From Bacteroidota bacterium (GTDB taxonomy: Bacteria > Bacteroidota > Bacteroidia > Sphingobacteriales > Sphingobacteriaceae), in contig JABDDX010000001.1 of assembly GCA_013287375.1 (NCBI GenBank), positions 26,684-90,683 of the forward strand: a stretch of DNA of 64,000 bases, written 5' to 3'. This document shows positions 9,404 through 18,641 of this stretch, in pieces. The notes below the pieces were generated by a model that was given only the letters and a program-made list of their open reading frames with translations, made no database searches and had not been told where the DNA came from. How positions within the stretch are numbered: position 1 is the stretch's first letter; each line of letters opens with the position of its first letter. The translations under genes were made by a program, and so were the position numbers.

Positions 9404-12400
9404 TTAAAAAGTGACATCAACTCCCGCTAAAAATGTGCGCACAGCAGGGTAGGTGCCATAGTCAATTCCCTGTTTAGTATTGTCGTTGTCGTAAAAGTTT
9501 ACTTCCGGATCTAACCCGCTGTATTTGGTTATGGTTAATAGGTTTTGGCCCGATATATAGATCCTTAATTTCTTAGCTCCAATTTTTGAAGCAAGGTTGT
9601 TGGTAAACGTGTAGCCTAATGATGCATTTTTAAGTTTTAAGTATGATCCGTTTTCTATATAACGGTCGGTTACCTGTGGCACCGGCGAGTCCGTAGCGCG
9701 TGCAACTGTACCATTTGGATTTGTCGGGCTCCATCTGTTTAATAAAGTGGCTGAGGCGTTTTGGGTAAGTGTTGGGCGTTCTAAAGTTTGCTGCAACAGG
9801 TTGAATATTTTATTGCCGTATGATCCCTGGAAGAATACTGAAAGATCAAACTGGTTGTAAGAAAACGTATTGGTGATACTACCTGTAAACTTAGGTTGGG
9901 CGCTGCCGAGGCTGTGTTTATCGGCTGTGGTAATTACCCCGTCATGGTTATAATCAACATATTTGGTATCACCTACTTTTTGTGGTACGCCATTTAAAAG
10001 CGGTACGCCTTTAGCAATATCAGCAGCGGTTAATAAGCCCTGGGTTGAGTATCCCCAAAAAGTACCAACCGGCGAACCGACTTGTACAATTACCGGTGAT
10101 ACCTGCCCCGTTGGTGCTACCGGAAAATAACTGCTAACACCCGGGCCCAGGCTTAATACCTTGTTACGGTTTTCGGCAAACTCTATATTAGTTTTCCACG
10201 AAAAGTGATCTGTTTTTACGTTATCAGTATTGATGCCTAGTTCAATACCTTTATTTTCAACACTACCTACGTTTTCTAACTCACTTGCATAGCCTGAGTA
10301 TAATGGCAATGGTACATTAAGTAAAAGATCGGTTGTTTTTTTGTAATAAGCGTCGAACGTTAGGTTAACCCGGCTATTAAATAAACCAAGATCAAGGCCG
10401 GCATCATATTGTGTAGTAGTTTCCCATTTAAGGTTTGGGTTATCTATTTGTACTGGTGATATACCGGTTACCAATTTGCTGCCAAAATAATAATTGGTTG
10501 GTGCTAATGCGGCTAATGAGCTATATGGCGGTACCTCTGAGTTACCAGTTTGCCCAGCACTTACTCTTAGTTTTAAACTGCTGATGTCCTGTGCCAGTGG
10601 TTTAAAAAAATCGTTCCTGTCAATGTTCCATGAAAAACCTGCTGATGGGAAATAGCCCCATTTATTGTTGGCGCCTAATTTGGATGAACCATCAGCCCGT
10701 GCAGAAACAGTTAAATTATAAATGTGCAGATAAGAGTAGTTAACCCTCGCCAAATAAGAATCTAAAGCCTGGCTGGCAAAACTTGATGTTGGCAAATTGG
10801 CCACACCTGCATAAGAAAGATTATTGTAAGAGGTTAAATCATTCGGAAATTTTTGTGCTGATGCTGTTGACGATGAAAAACGAGTGTATTGAGTGGTATA
10901 ACCCGCCAGTATGTTTAAAAAGTTGGTGTTGTTAAAGGTATGATCATAAGTAAGCGTGTTCTCATTTAACCAGCTTAACTCATTACCATTTCCTATCGAT
11001 GCGTAACCTTGATCGGCATAGCCACCGGAGGTGTTCGATGGCGCATAGTAATCCTGAACGGTATTTAATATATCAACGCCTGCGGTTACCTTTAAGGTAA
11101 GGTCGGTTAATAACTTATATTCACCGGCAACATTTCCTAATACACGTGTTAATGTGGTAGTGTTGGTTGTTTCGGTGATGTCCTGTAATGGGTTAGTTGG
11201 TGTGGGAATGTAGGGACTATTGGTATAGTAGCTGCCATCTGGATTTGTTATTGGCGACGTCGGTGGGGTTAGTAATAAGGTTGCAAAAGCATTGCTAAAG
11301 TTAATGCTGTTGTATGCACTGCCTACAAGCTTGTTTTCTATCGACTGACTACCAAAAACGTTGGTTGATATTTTAAACTTATCGGTTACGTTTTTTTCAT
11401 AATTAACGCGTGCAGAATACCTTTTGAACCCGGTATTTAAAATGGTACCCTCCTGATTAAAATAATTACCTGAAACCAGGTAACGGGATTTTTCATCACC
11501 GCCGGATATAGACAACTCTCCGTTATACTCAGGTGCATTCCTAAGCGCGGCATTTTGCCAGTTTGATCCGGTACCTAAAGCAGCTAATTGTGCCGGGGTG
11601 TAAGTTGGTGCAACACCATCGCTTAAGTTTATATCATTTACTAATGATCCCCATTGTGTGGCATTTAAAAGGTCGAGTTTTTTAGCGATGGTCTGATCGC
11701 CAAAATAGCTGCTGAAGTTAACATTGTTGGTACCCTTCTTTCCTTTTTTGGTGGTGATGATAACCACACCATTGGCGCCATGCGAGCCATAAATAGCGGT
11801 TGCCGAAGCATCCTTTAATACTTCGATGGATTCAATATCACTCGGGTTGATGGTAGATAACGCGTTTACACTGGTGCCGTTTGAACCAACATTCGCATAG
11901 TCGTTATCATTATAAATAATAAAACCATCTATTACATAAAGCGGAGCATTACCAAAAGAAATAGAGTTACCGCCGCGCACCCTGATGGTAGCGCTACTGC
12001 CCGGCTGCCCGGAATTTTGTGTAACAGCTACGCCAGATACCGCACCTTGCAACAAATTATCAAATGAGGCGGCAGGCTGATTTAAGATGTTTTTGGGTAC
12101 TGAGCCGATAGCGCCTGTTAAATCGCTTTTCTTCTGTGTACCGTAACCTACTACAACTACATCATTCAGTTGGGCAATGTTTTCGGCAAGTTGTATATTA
12201 ACCGGCGTGCCGTTGGCAACAACTTCTTTTGTTTTATAGCCAATAAAGCTTACTACTAAAGTGTAAGGCAATTTCTGACCGGTAACAAATATAAAGTGGC
12301 CATTTGAGCCTGTAGTTACCTCATGCGTAACGTTTTTTATACGTAGGGTAACACCTGCAATTGGTTGCCTGGTAACGCTATCAACAACGGTACCTTCAAT

Positions 12401-12517
12401 CCTGGAGTTAATAACGGGTACATCTTTTTGCGCGAAGGCAGAGAAAGGTATAATTAAGAATAAAAGGGCTTTTAAAAACTTATTTAGTACGTGTTTTGCA
12501 TGGATATATATTTCCAT
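9404..12517 (-). CDS. SusC/RagA-family TonB-linked outer-membrane protein
   Basis: CarboxypepD_reg-like N-term, plug domain, VVVGYGTQKKSDLTGAI, SATAIYGSHGANGVVIITTKKGK. Confidence 0.97.
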   Translation of the reverse strand: MEIYIHAKHVLNKFLKALLFLIIPFSAFAQKDVPVINSRIEGTVVDSVTRQPIAGVTLRIKNVTHEVTTGSNGHFIFVTGQKLPYTLVVSFIGYKTKEVVANGTPVNIQLAENIAQLNDVVVVGYGTQKKSDLTGAIGSVPKNILNQPAASFDNLLQGAVSGVAVTQNSGQPGSSATIRVRGGNSISFGNAPLYVIDGFIIYNDNDYANVGSNGTSVNALSTINPSDIESIEVLKDASATAIYGSHGANGVVIITTKKGKKGTNNVNFSSYFGDQTIAKKLDLLNATQWGSLVNDINLSDGVAPTYTPAQLAALGTGSNWQNAALRNAPEYNGELSISGGDEKSRYLVSGNYFNQEGTILNTGFKRYSARVNYEKNVTDKFKISTNVFGSQSIENKLVGSAYNSINFSNAFATLLLTPPTSPITNPDGSYYTNSPYIPTPTNPLQDITETTNTTTLTRVLGNVAGEYKLLTDLTLKVTAGVDILNTVQDYYAPSNTSGGYADQGYASIGNGNELSWLNENTLTYDHTFNNTNFLNILAGYTTQYTRFSSSTASAQKFPNDLTSYNNLSYAGVANLPTSSFASQALDSYLARVNYSYLHIYNLTVSARADGSSKLGANNKWGYFPSAGFSWNIDRNDFFKPLAQDISSLKLRVSAGQTGNSEVPPYSSLAALAPTNYYFGSKLVTGISPVQIDNPNLKWETTTQYDAGLDLGLFNSRVNLTFDAYYKKTTDLLLNVPLPLYSGYASELENVGSVENKGIELGINTDNVKTDHFSWKTNIEFAENRNKVLSLGPGVSSYFPVAPTGQVSPVIVQVGSPVGTFWGYSTQGLLTAADIAKGVPLLNGVPQKVGDTKYVDYNHDGVITTADKHSLGSAQPKFTGSITNTFSYNQFDLSVFFQGSYGNKIFNLLQQTLERPTLTQNASATLLNRWSPTNPNGTVARATDSPVPQVTDRYIENGSYLKLKNASLGYTFTNNLASKIGAKKLRIYISGQNLLTITKYSGLDPEVNFYDNDNTKQGIDYGTYPAVRTFLAGVDVTF

Positions 12518-12640
12518 ATATTTAAATGTTTTATGTTAATGATTCAATTCGTTCGTAAAACTTTGATGATCAGTGTGTGATTCGCAGTCGTTGCTGATCC
12601 ATCATGTAATTAACCGGCAAGGCTTCCTTGCCGGTTTGTT
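12499..12640. ncRNA. Conserved SusC 5'-leader block; candidate antisense sRNA (plus strand) ending at the terminator-like hairpin
   Basis: ~140 nt nearly identical (reverse complement) to 29739-29880; hairpin ACCGGCAAGG-ctt-CCTTGCCGGT at 12613-12635 followed on the plus strand by TTGTTTTTA. Confidence 0.5.
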
Positions 12641-12769
12641 TTTATAGGTAAATTTAAAGGGCCATTTGTGTTTTTTTTAATTGTAAGGGATATAAACCGC
12701 ACATGACATTGCCTATGCAACTCGCACTCATGTAACAATCAATAAATTTCAAGGTGAAGGTTGATTGTT

Positions 12770-12862
12770 TTAGCAACAACAACACGCACAACACATTCGC
12801 TGTACCGGGGCGATACTCAAAGCGGTTAATGTATTCATGTGAAAATGTAAAAAAGCTTTCAT
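12770..12862 (-). CDS. Cys-rich leader peptide, 30 aa: MKAFLHFHMNTLTALSIAPVQRMCCACCCC*
   Basis: Translated from the minus strand; starts 18 nt after a TATATTCG promoter-like box, upstream of susC. Confidence 0.6.
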   Translation of the reverse strand: MKAFLHFHMNTLTALSIAPVQRMCCACCCC

Positions 12863-12905
12863 TGCGTTTGTTCTACACGGCGAATATATAAAATAATCTA
12901 CATAT

Positions 12906-12922
12906 TCTACTAAATATGTAGA
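12906..12922 (-). promoter_or_regulatory. Operator-like motif TCTAC-TAAATAT-GTAGA (inside a larger IR at 12895-12924), 17 nt upstream of box 12881-12888
   Basis: Same 17-bp architecture as 27207-27223; IR AATCTACATATT/AATATGTAGATT. Confidence 0.65.
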
Positions 12923-13047
12923 TTTTATAGAATATTTGAAATTTAAAACGATAATCCTCAATAAAATTCAACTATAAAGGGGCAAAACAGTATTAAATTT
13001 ATATTTTGTTTATACCTATTTTTAGCTCATCAATTTATAAGCCTAAA

Positions 13048-13863
13048 ATGAAACTGATAAAATATGTAATGCTATTGGTTATGCTGTTTGCGATGCAAAT
13101 AACAATGGCGCAAACCGATAATACATGGAATGGTAAAAAATGCGCGGTTGTACTCACCTATGATGATGCGATTAACGTTGATTTAGACAATGTTATCCCA
13201 GCGCTGGATTCACTGGGTTTTAAAGCGACATTTTACCTGATAGGTTCATCGCCGGTGGTAAACCTAAGGGTTAACGAATGGCGGGCGGCGGCAATGCACG
13301 GGCACGAATTGGGTAATCATTCGCTTTTTCACCCATGCGATGGTAGCTTGCCAGGGCGTGGGTTTGTGACCCCGGATAATGATTTAAGCAAATACACAGT
13401 AACCCGGGCCGTGAATGAGATCAGGGTAAATAACACCTTGCTGAAAGCCATTGACGGTAAGGATTTGAGGACATTTGCTTATCCATGTGGCGACTTGTCT
13501 GTAGGCGGACAATACTTTTATGACCAACTGGCAAATGAATTTGCCGGCGCGCGTGGGGTAATGCCGGGATTACAAACCATAGATGAGGTAAACCTTACGA
13601 ATATTGAATGCTATGGTATCAACGGACAATCTGCCGGTTATATGATTGATCTGGTAAAGAAAGCAATGGAAACACATACGCTGCTTGTTTTCCTCTTTCA
13701 TGGCGTTGGCGGCGGGCATAGTATAAATGTGTCCCTTAGCGCCCACAGTGCCCTTCTGCATTATTTGAATCAAAACAAAAAGAATATATGGATAGCACCT
13801 ATGGTACAGGTAGCATCATATATAAAAAACCATCAGACTGTAGCCTCAAACAAAGCGAAATAA
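13048..13863 (+). CDS. Polysaccharide deacetylase-family protein, secreted
   Basis: MKLIKYVMLLVMLFAMQITMAQ signal peptide; CAVVLTYDDAINVDLD, HELGNHSLFHP; ORF track start 13006 is probably too early. Confidence 0.88.
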   Translation: MKLIKYVMLLVMLFAMQITMAQTDNTWNGKKCAVVLTYDDAINVDLDNVIPALDSLGFKATFYLIGSSPVVNLRVNEWRAAAMHGHELGNHSLFHPCDGSLPGRGFVTPDNDLSKYTVTRAVNEIRVNNTLLKAIDGKDLRTFAYPCGDLSVGGQYFYDQLANEFAGARGVMPGLQTIDEVNLTNIECYGINGQSAGYMIDLVKKAMETHTLLVFLFHGVGGGHSINVSLSAHSALLHYLNQNKKNIWIAPMVQVASYIKNHQTVASNKAK

Positions 13864-13907
13864 ATATTTTTATTAGTTAGTATTAAAAAATATAAAAATG
13901 CTTAACT

Positions 13908-13932
13908 TAGTATTATACCAATTATAATACTA
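13908..13932. promoter_or_regulatory. Palindrome TAGTATTATA-CCAAT-TATAATACTA abutting the DoxX-like gene start
   Basis: 10-bp perfect arms. Confidence 0.5.
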
Positions 13933-14384
13933 TGACTACGCTCGAAAAAATAAAATTTTGGGGTGATCATCATAATCCCAAATGGCTGGTGTTTTTTAGA
14001 ATCGCACTTGGCCTGGCACTGATTTGGAAAGGCATCGCGTTTATCTTAAATTTAAATGTGCTGGCCGATTTCCTACACGATACTGGTTTAACGGAAAGTA
14101 TAAGTGCTTCGGTATCTATCTCAGTATTAGCAGATTTGATTATAGCGCTGCATCTAATCGGAGGTATTTGTATTGCTTTCGGTTTGCGTACCCGCTTGTT
14201 TTGTTTACTTAACTTACCCGTCTTATTAGGAGCCGTATTTTTGATCAGCTTAAAACAAAGTGTTTTAAAACCCTATTCCGAAGTATGGTTATCCATAATA
14301 GTGCTTGTGGCAATTATTGGATTTCTGATCGAAGGTAACGGGCAATTTGCGGTTGAACACGATGTGCAGGAAACAACTAGCTAA
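13932..14384 (+). CDS. DoxX-family membrane protein
   Basis: Four-TM pattern, RIALGLALIWKGI, GGICIAFGLRTR. Confidence 0.8.
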   Translation: MTTLEKIKFWGDHHNPKWLVFFRIALGLALIWKGIAFILNLNVLADFLHDTGLTESISASVSISVLADLIIALHLIGGICIAFGLRTRLFCLLNLPVLLGAVFLISLKQSVLKPYSEVWLSIIVLVAIIGFLIEGNGQFAVEHDVQETTS

Positions 14385-14761
14385 ATCACCACTTTAAACC
14401 CGGTAAATCTCATCATTTTGAAAGGTCTTTTTCCGTGAGAATAAGACCTTTTTTATGCCTTAAAATTCCAATGCGGCCGTGCTGTACCACAGTATAAGTG
14501 GAACAGATGGTACACTTTTCGCCCCAAAAACACCCAAAATGATCCTCAAATGGAAGCTTTTAGGGTGGTTTTTGGCTGATAAAAACCTGTTTTAGGCTTA
14601 AAAACGATTGAAAAACATCGCTTTTTGCTAATTTTTGATGGAAAATTGTAGGTTTTTATAGCTTTTGGATTGGGTTTTGGTACAGCTTGAAACTTTGAAT
14701 ATGGTAAAAGCATAGATTCTAAATACGTTAAACTAATCTCTAATCAACCGTTTTGATTATG

Positions 14762-14849
14762 GTCGGTGTTTTCACCGCACCATCGTTTGATTAGCGTAAC
14801 ACAGCAAGTCATTTAGCTATTCCGCAGTGGTGCGGTGAAAAACACCGAC
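14762..14849. repeat. Near-perfect inverted repeat GTCGGTGTTTTCACCGCACCA ... TGGTGCGGTGAAAAACACCGAC with 45-bp centre
   Basis: Arms differ by one T insertion; related motif GGTGTTTTCACCGTACCA at 16380-16397. Confidence 0.7.
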
Positions 14850-15085
14850 TACTGGCTGAGATCATTAACAGATGATTAAGATCTGAGTTACTAAGTTGTG
14901 AAAAAAGTAATAATTTCTCTGTAGCTTTATAAATAACCAATTCTTACCTAAGAAGAATGCAACTTTATAAACAAATATAACCTGTAAGCGTTTTTGGCAA
15001 TAGTAAGATGCTTCGTTAAGCTGTTTTTTTTGTATTAGCTTACTAAACAAATAGTTACACCAATAATTAACCTAAATAAAGCTTT

Positions 15086-16300
15086 ATGAACAATTTTAAG
15101 CGTATCGGTATAGCCATTGCCGGGGTTATACTACAAATCGCACTAGGCTCGGTATATGCATGGAGCGTGTTCAGGGTACCGCTGGCCAAACAATTTCACT
15201 GGACAAATCCACAAGTTACATTAACCTTTACCATTGCTATAATGGCTTTGGGCTTCGCCTCGTTTTTTGGCGGATTATGGCTTAAAAAAGTCGGCCCGCG
15301 GGTTGTTGCCATAACGGGTGGCTTTCTTTACGGAGCCGGTGTATTCTTAGCCAGCTTTTCTGATCACGGATTGTGGTGGCTTTATATAAGCTACGGGATA
15401 ATCGGCGGTATAGGGCTGGGCTTTTCATATATCATTCCTATTTCAGTATTGGTAAAATGGTTCCCTGATAAACGCGGACTGATGACTGGAATTGCTGTTG
15501 GCGGCTTTGGCATTGGCGCACTAATTACCGCGCCCGTTGCAACGCGCCTTATTCAAAGCGTGGGTGTTTTACACACATTTGCCTACCTGGGTATAGCCTA
15601 CATGATTACAGCTGTAACAGCCGCGTACTTTATGCAAAACCCACCCGACGGATGGGCGCCTGCAGGCTGGGATAAAGGGGCTGCCCAAAAAGCGCAAAAA
15701 ACCACTGCGGACTTTACGCTGAAGCAGTCCTTAAAAACCTGGCAATGGTGGGGCTTATGGCTATTACTTTTCCTTAACACCACTGCTGGTATTTCCATCA
15801 TTTCGCAGGAATCACCAATGTTTCAGGAGTTTGCTAAAGTAAATGCTATTGTAGCCGCCGGTATGGTGGGAATAGTGAGCATAGGGAATGCGCTTGGACG
15901 TGTTTTTTGGGCATGGACGTCGGATTTTTTAGGCCGTAAGGGAACTTTTGCCGTAATGTTTATTGTGCAGGTCTTACTATTCTGGCTATTGCCTAATTTT
16001 CATACAACCACAAGCATTACCGTATTGGTATTTCTGATATTGATGTGCTACGGTGGTGGTTTCGGAACCATGCCAGCCTTCGCCGCCGATTATTTTGGCT
16101 CGGCGAATGTGGGCTCAATTTATGGGTTGATATTAACCGCATGGGGCTTTGCCAGTGCATTCGGGCCGTTGCTTATCGCCAATTTAAGGCAGTCGAGCGG
16201 TTCATTTGCGGGCGGCCTGCATATTATTGCCATACTAATGGCCATATCGGTAGTATTGCCGCTGCTGCTCAAAAAGCCTTCGGCGCCAGTCACTCATTAA
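15086..16300 (+). CDS. OFA-family MFS transporter (oxalate/formate antiporter-like)
   Basis: 12-TM pattern, GSVYAWSVFRVPL, WFPDKRGLMTGIAVGGFGIGALI. Confidence 0.9.
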   Translation: MNNFKRIGIAIAGVILQIALGSVYAWSVFRVPLAKQFHWTNPQVTLTFTIAIMALGFASFFGGLWLKKVGPRVVAITGGFLYGAGVFLASFSDHGLWWLYISYGIIGGIGLGFSYIIPISVLVKWFPDKRGLMTGIAVGGFGIGALITAPVATRLIQSVGVLHTFAYLGIAYMITAVTAAYFMQNPPDGWAPAGWDKGAAQKAQKTTADFTLKQSLKTWQWWGLWLLLFLNTTAGISIISQESPMFQEFAKVNAIVAAGMVGIVSIGNALGRVFWAWTSDFLGRKGTFAVMFIVQVLLFWLLPNFHTTTSITVLVFLILMCYGGGFGTMPAFAADYFGSANVGSIYGLILTAWGFASAFGPLLIANLRQSSGSFAGGLHIIAILMAISVVLPLLLKKPSAPVTH

Positions 16301-16320
16301 AATATAGCTTTTTAGTTTTC

Positions 16321-16346
16321 GGAGGGTTTTCTGAAAGAGATCCTCC
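16321..16346. repeat. Hairpin with conserved loop: GGAGG-gttttctgaaagagat-CCTCC
   Basis: Same 16-nt loop core as 18605-18634 with a different, still complementary stem. Confidence 0.6.
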
Positions 16347-16434
16347 AAAAACTGATAGGTTCATCTTCATTCATCCTATGGTGTTTTCACCGTACCACTT
16401 TTATAATTCCCTGCGAAAACTGAATTCGATCTCA

Positions 16435-16899
16435 TTATTTCAATTTAAGTTTCATTCCCTCGTGAGTAGGGCTGAAGCCTATGGATTTATAAAACCGGAT
16501 CGCATCACTTCTTTTTTTATCGGTAGTAAGCTGAACTAAATCGCAATCCTGCTCTTTTGCACGCCTAATAATGTATTGAAATACTTGGGTGCCGATACCT
16601 TGGCCACGGTATTTAGAATCCGTTCTTACCGCCTCAACCTGGGCCCTGAGGCCGCCGCTATAATTCAGGTACTGGATAAAAGTCAGGTGAAATGTTGCCA
16701 CTTTTTCACCGTTTAATTCAACTATAGTTAACTCTTGATTAGGGTCGCTATCAATCCGTTTAAAAGCATGCAAAATTTTTTCGGACAGCACGCCCTGTAT
16801 ATTTTCACGCTTCGCACCAAGCACATCATCGGCAAGCATTCTAATAATGTCGTGAAGATCGTCTTGAGTAGCCAGTCTGAATTTAAGTTCTGAGTTCAT
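16435..16899 (-). CDS. GNAT-family N-acetyltransferase
   Basis: AVRTDSKYRGQGIGTQVFQYIIRRAKE acetyl-CoA motif. Confidence 0.93.
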   Translation of the reverse strand: MNSELKFRLATQDDLHDIIRMLADDVLGAKRENIQGVLSEKILHAFKRIDSDPNQELTIVELNGEKVATFHLTFIQYLNYSGGLRAQVEAVRTDSKYRGQGIGTQVFQYIIRRAKEQDCDLVQLTTDKKRSDAIRFYKSIGFSPTHEGMKLKLK

Positions 16900-16916
16900 T
16901 GATTATTTAATGGAAA

Positions 16917-18572
16917 TTACAAAGAGCTGGCTATATTCTGTCCAGTTATTTTTCCCGAAAACAAGCATCCTCCCAGGAATGTTCCTTCTAATGCGCTATA
17001 GCCATGCATACCGCCACCACCAAATCCCGCTGCCTCACCCGCGGCAAATAAACCCTCAATTACCTGTCCTTCCGCATTTAGCACACGTCCTTGTAAATCC
17101 GTTTCTATCCCGCCAAGCGTTTTACGAGTAAGAATACGCAGCCTTACCGCTATCAGCGGGCCCGCTGAAGGATCGAGTAGTTTATGTACAGGAGCGGTGC
17201 GTATTAGTTTGTCTCCCCAATATTTTCTTGCGCCGCGAATAGCCGTAATCTGTAAATCCTTGCTAAATGTATTTTCTGTTTCCCTGTCCCGTGCTGTAAC
17301 TTCCTGGCGGATAACCTCAAAATCAAGAAGTGGTTTTGCCGTAATTGCATTCATCCCATCTACCAGGTCTTTCAGGTTATCCTTTACAATAAAATCTTCG
17401 CCATACTGCTTAAATGCCTCAACAGGACCAGTTGCTTTGCTCCCCACTGCTCTCCCTAGTACCATGCGCCAGTCCTTACCGGTAAGGTCGGGGTTTTGTT
17501 CTGAACCGGATAGGGCGAATTCTTTACGAATAATTTTTTGGTTTAAAATAAACCAGGTGTAATCATACCCGGTATGCATAATATGATTAAGTGTTCCCAG
17601 CGTATCAAAACCCGGGAACAATGGTACAGGGAGCCGCCTGCCTGCCGCATCGAGCCATAAAGATGAAGGGCCCGGCAAAATTCGGATACCATGGTTTTTC
17701 CATATAGGGTTCCAGTTCTTTATCCCTTCGGTATAATGCCACATCCGGTCAGGATTAATTACGTTGCCCCCAGCATCTTTTACAATACCTATCATACGCC
17801 CATCCACATGCTCAGGAACCCCTGAAAGCATATTGTCTGGAGCCTTTCCTAAACGTTCCGGCCAGTTTTTCTTGACCAATTCATGGTTAGCACCTATACC
17901 ACCTGATGTTACCACTACCACCGGAGCGTTAATTGTAAAATCACCTACAACACTATCGCTGCTTTTCTCCCCTCGCTGTACACTACTTGCCGCTAAAACT
18001 TCACCGCTAACTCCTTTTACAGATCCATTTACTACTATCAATTCTTTAACCCTGTGCCTGAATTTTAACTGCACCAAACCCGCTGAAGATGCGGCCTTTA
18101 TCCTGTCTGTAAAAGGCTGTAAAACACCTGGTCCGGTACCCCAGGTAATATGAAAGCGCGGTACGGAATTTCCGTGCCCTATAGCTCCATAACCGCCACG
18201 TTCGGCCCACCCAACTACGGGAAAGAATTTGATACCCAACTGTTTTAGCCACGTGTATTTTTCGCCTGCAGCCCATGCCACATATGCTTCTGCCCATTTT
18301 CTGGGCCAATGATCCTCTTGCCTGTCAAACTGTGCGGTGCCCATCCAATCTTGCAGGGCAAGTTCATAACTATCTTTGATACCCATTCGCCTTTGCAAGG
18401 GCGAATCGACCAGGAATAAGCCACCTAATGACCAGAATGCCTGGCCCCCCAGATTTTGCTCCGGCTCCTGGTCGAGGATTACAATGCGCGAGCCTTTATT
18501 GATTAATTCATTTGCCGCGACAAGACCCGCCAGGCCAGCCCCTATAATGACAACATCAGCATCTATAATCAT
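16917..18572 (-). CDS. FAD-binding dehydrogenase (KstD/fumarate reductase-like flavoprotein)
   Basis: N-term GAGLAGLVAANELINKG, C-term GLFAAGEAAGFGGGGMHGYSALEGTFLGGCLFSG. Confidence 0.9.
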   Translation of the reverse strand: MIIDADVVIIGAGLAGLVAANELINKGSRIVILDQEPEQNLGGQAFWSLGGLFLVDSPLQRRMGIKDSYELALQDWMGTAQFDRQEDHWPRKWAEAYVAWAAGEKYTWLKQLGIKFFPVVGWAERGGYGAIGHGNSVPRFHITWGTGPGVLQPFTDRIKAASSAGLVQLKFRHRVKELIVVNGSVKGVSGEVLAASSVQRGEKSSDSVVGDFTINAPVVVVTSGGIGANHELVKKNWPERLGKAPDNMLSGVPEHVDGRMIGIVKDAGGNVINPDRMWHYTEGIKNWNPIWKNHGIRILPGPSSLWLDAAGRRLPVPLFPGFDTLGTLNHIMHTGYDYTWFILNQKIIRKEFALSGSEQNPDLTGKDWRMVLGRAVGSKATGPVEAFKQYGEDFIVKDNLKDLVDGMNAITAKPLLDFEVIRQEVTARDRETENTFSKDLQITAIRGARKYWGDKLIRTAPVHKLLDPSAGPLIAVRLRILTRKTLGGIETDLQGRVLNAEGQVIEGLFAAGEAAGFGGGGMHGYSALEGTFLGGCLFSGKITGQNIASSL

Positions 18573-18604
18573 GGAATAAATTTAGTTATTGTTTGATTCC
18601 GTCC

Positions 18605-18634
18605 CCGCAGGGCTTTCTGAAAGAGCACCTGCGG
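18605..18634. repeat. Hairpin with conserved loop: CCGCAGG-gctttctgaaagagca-CCTGCGG
   Basis: Paired with 16321-16346. Confidence 0.6.
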
Positions 18635-18641
18635 CTCATCC

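Noticed and set aside
12613-12635. Hairpin as a sense-strand intrinsic attenuator of susC
   Set aside because: In the susC direction it is followed by TAATTACATG rather than a U-tract; the T-rich tract is on the antisense side, so a classical sense attenuator at this hairpin is not supported.
12770-12961. Full 63-aa minus-strand ORF from the track as a protein-coding gene
   Set aside because: The upstream portion overlaps the operator palindrome and the -7-like box; only the 30-aa part from 12862 lies downstream of the predicted start site.
14460-14700. Long T/A-rich intergenic stretch as a possible RNA gene
   Set aside because: No stable structure, promoter-terminator pair or second copy could be identified by reading.
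16045-16539. 164-aa ORF overlapping the OFA transporter and GNAT genes
   Set aside because: Overlaps two well-supported CDS in other frames and reads as out-of-frame translation.
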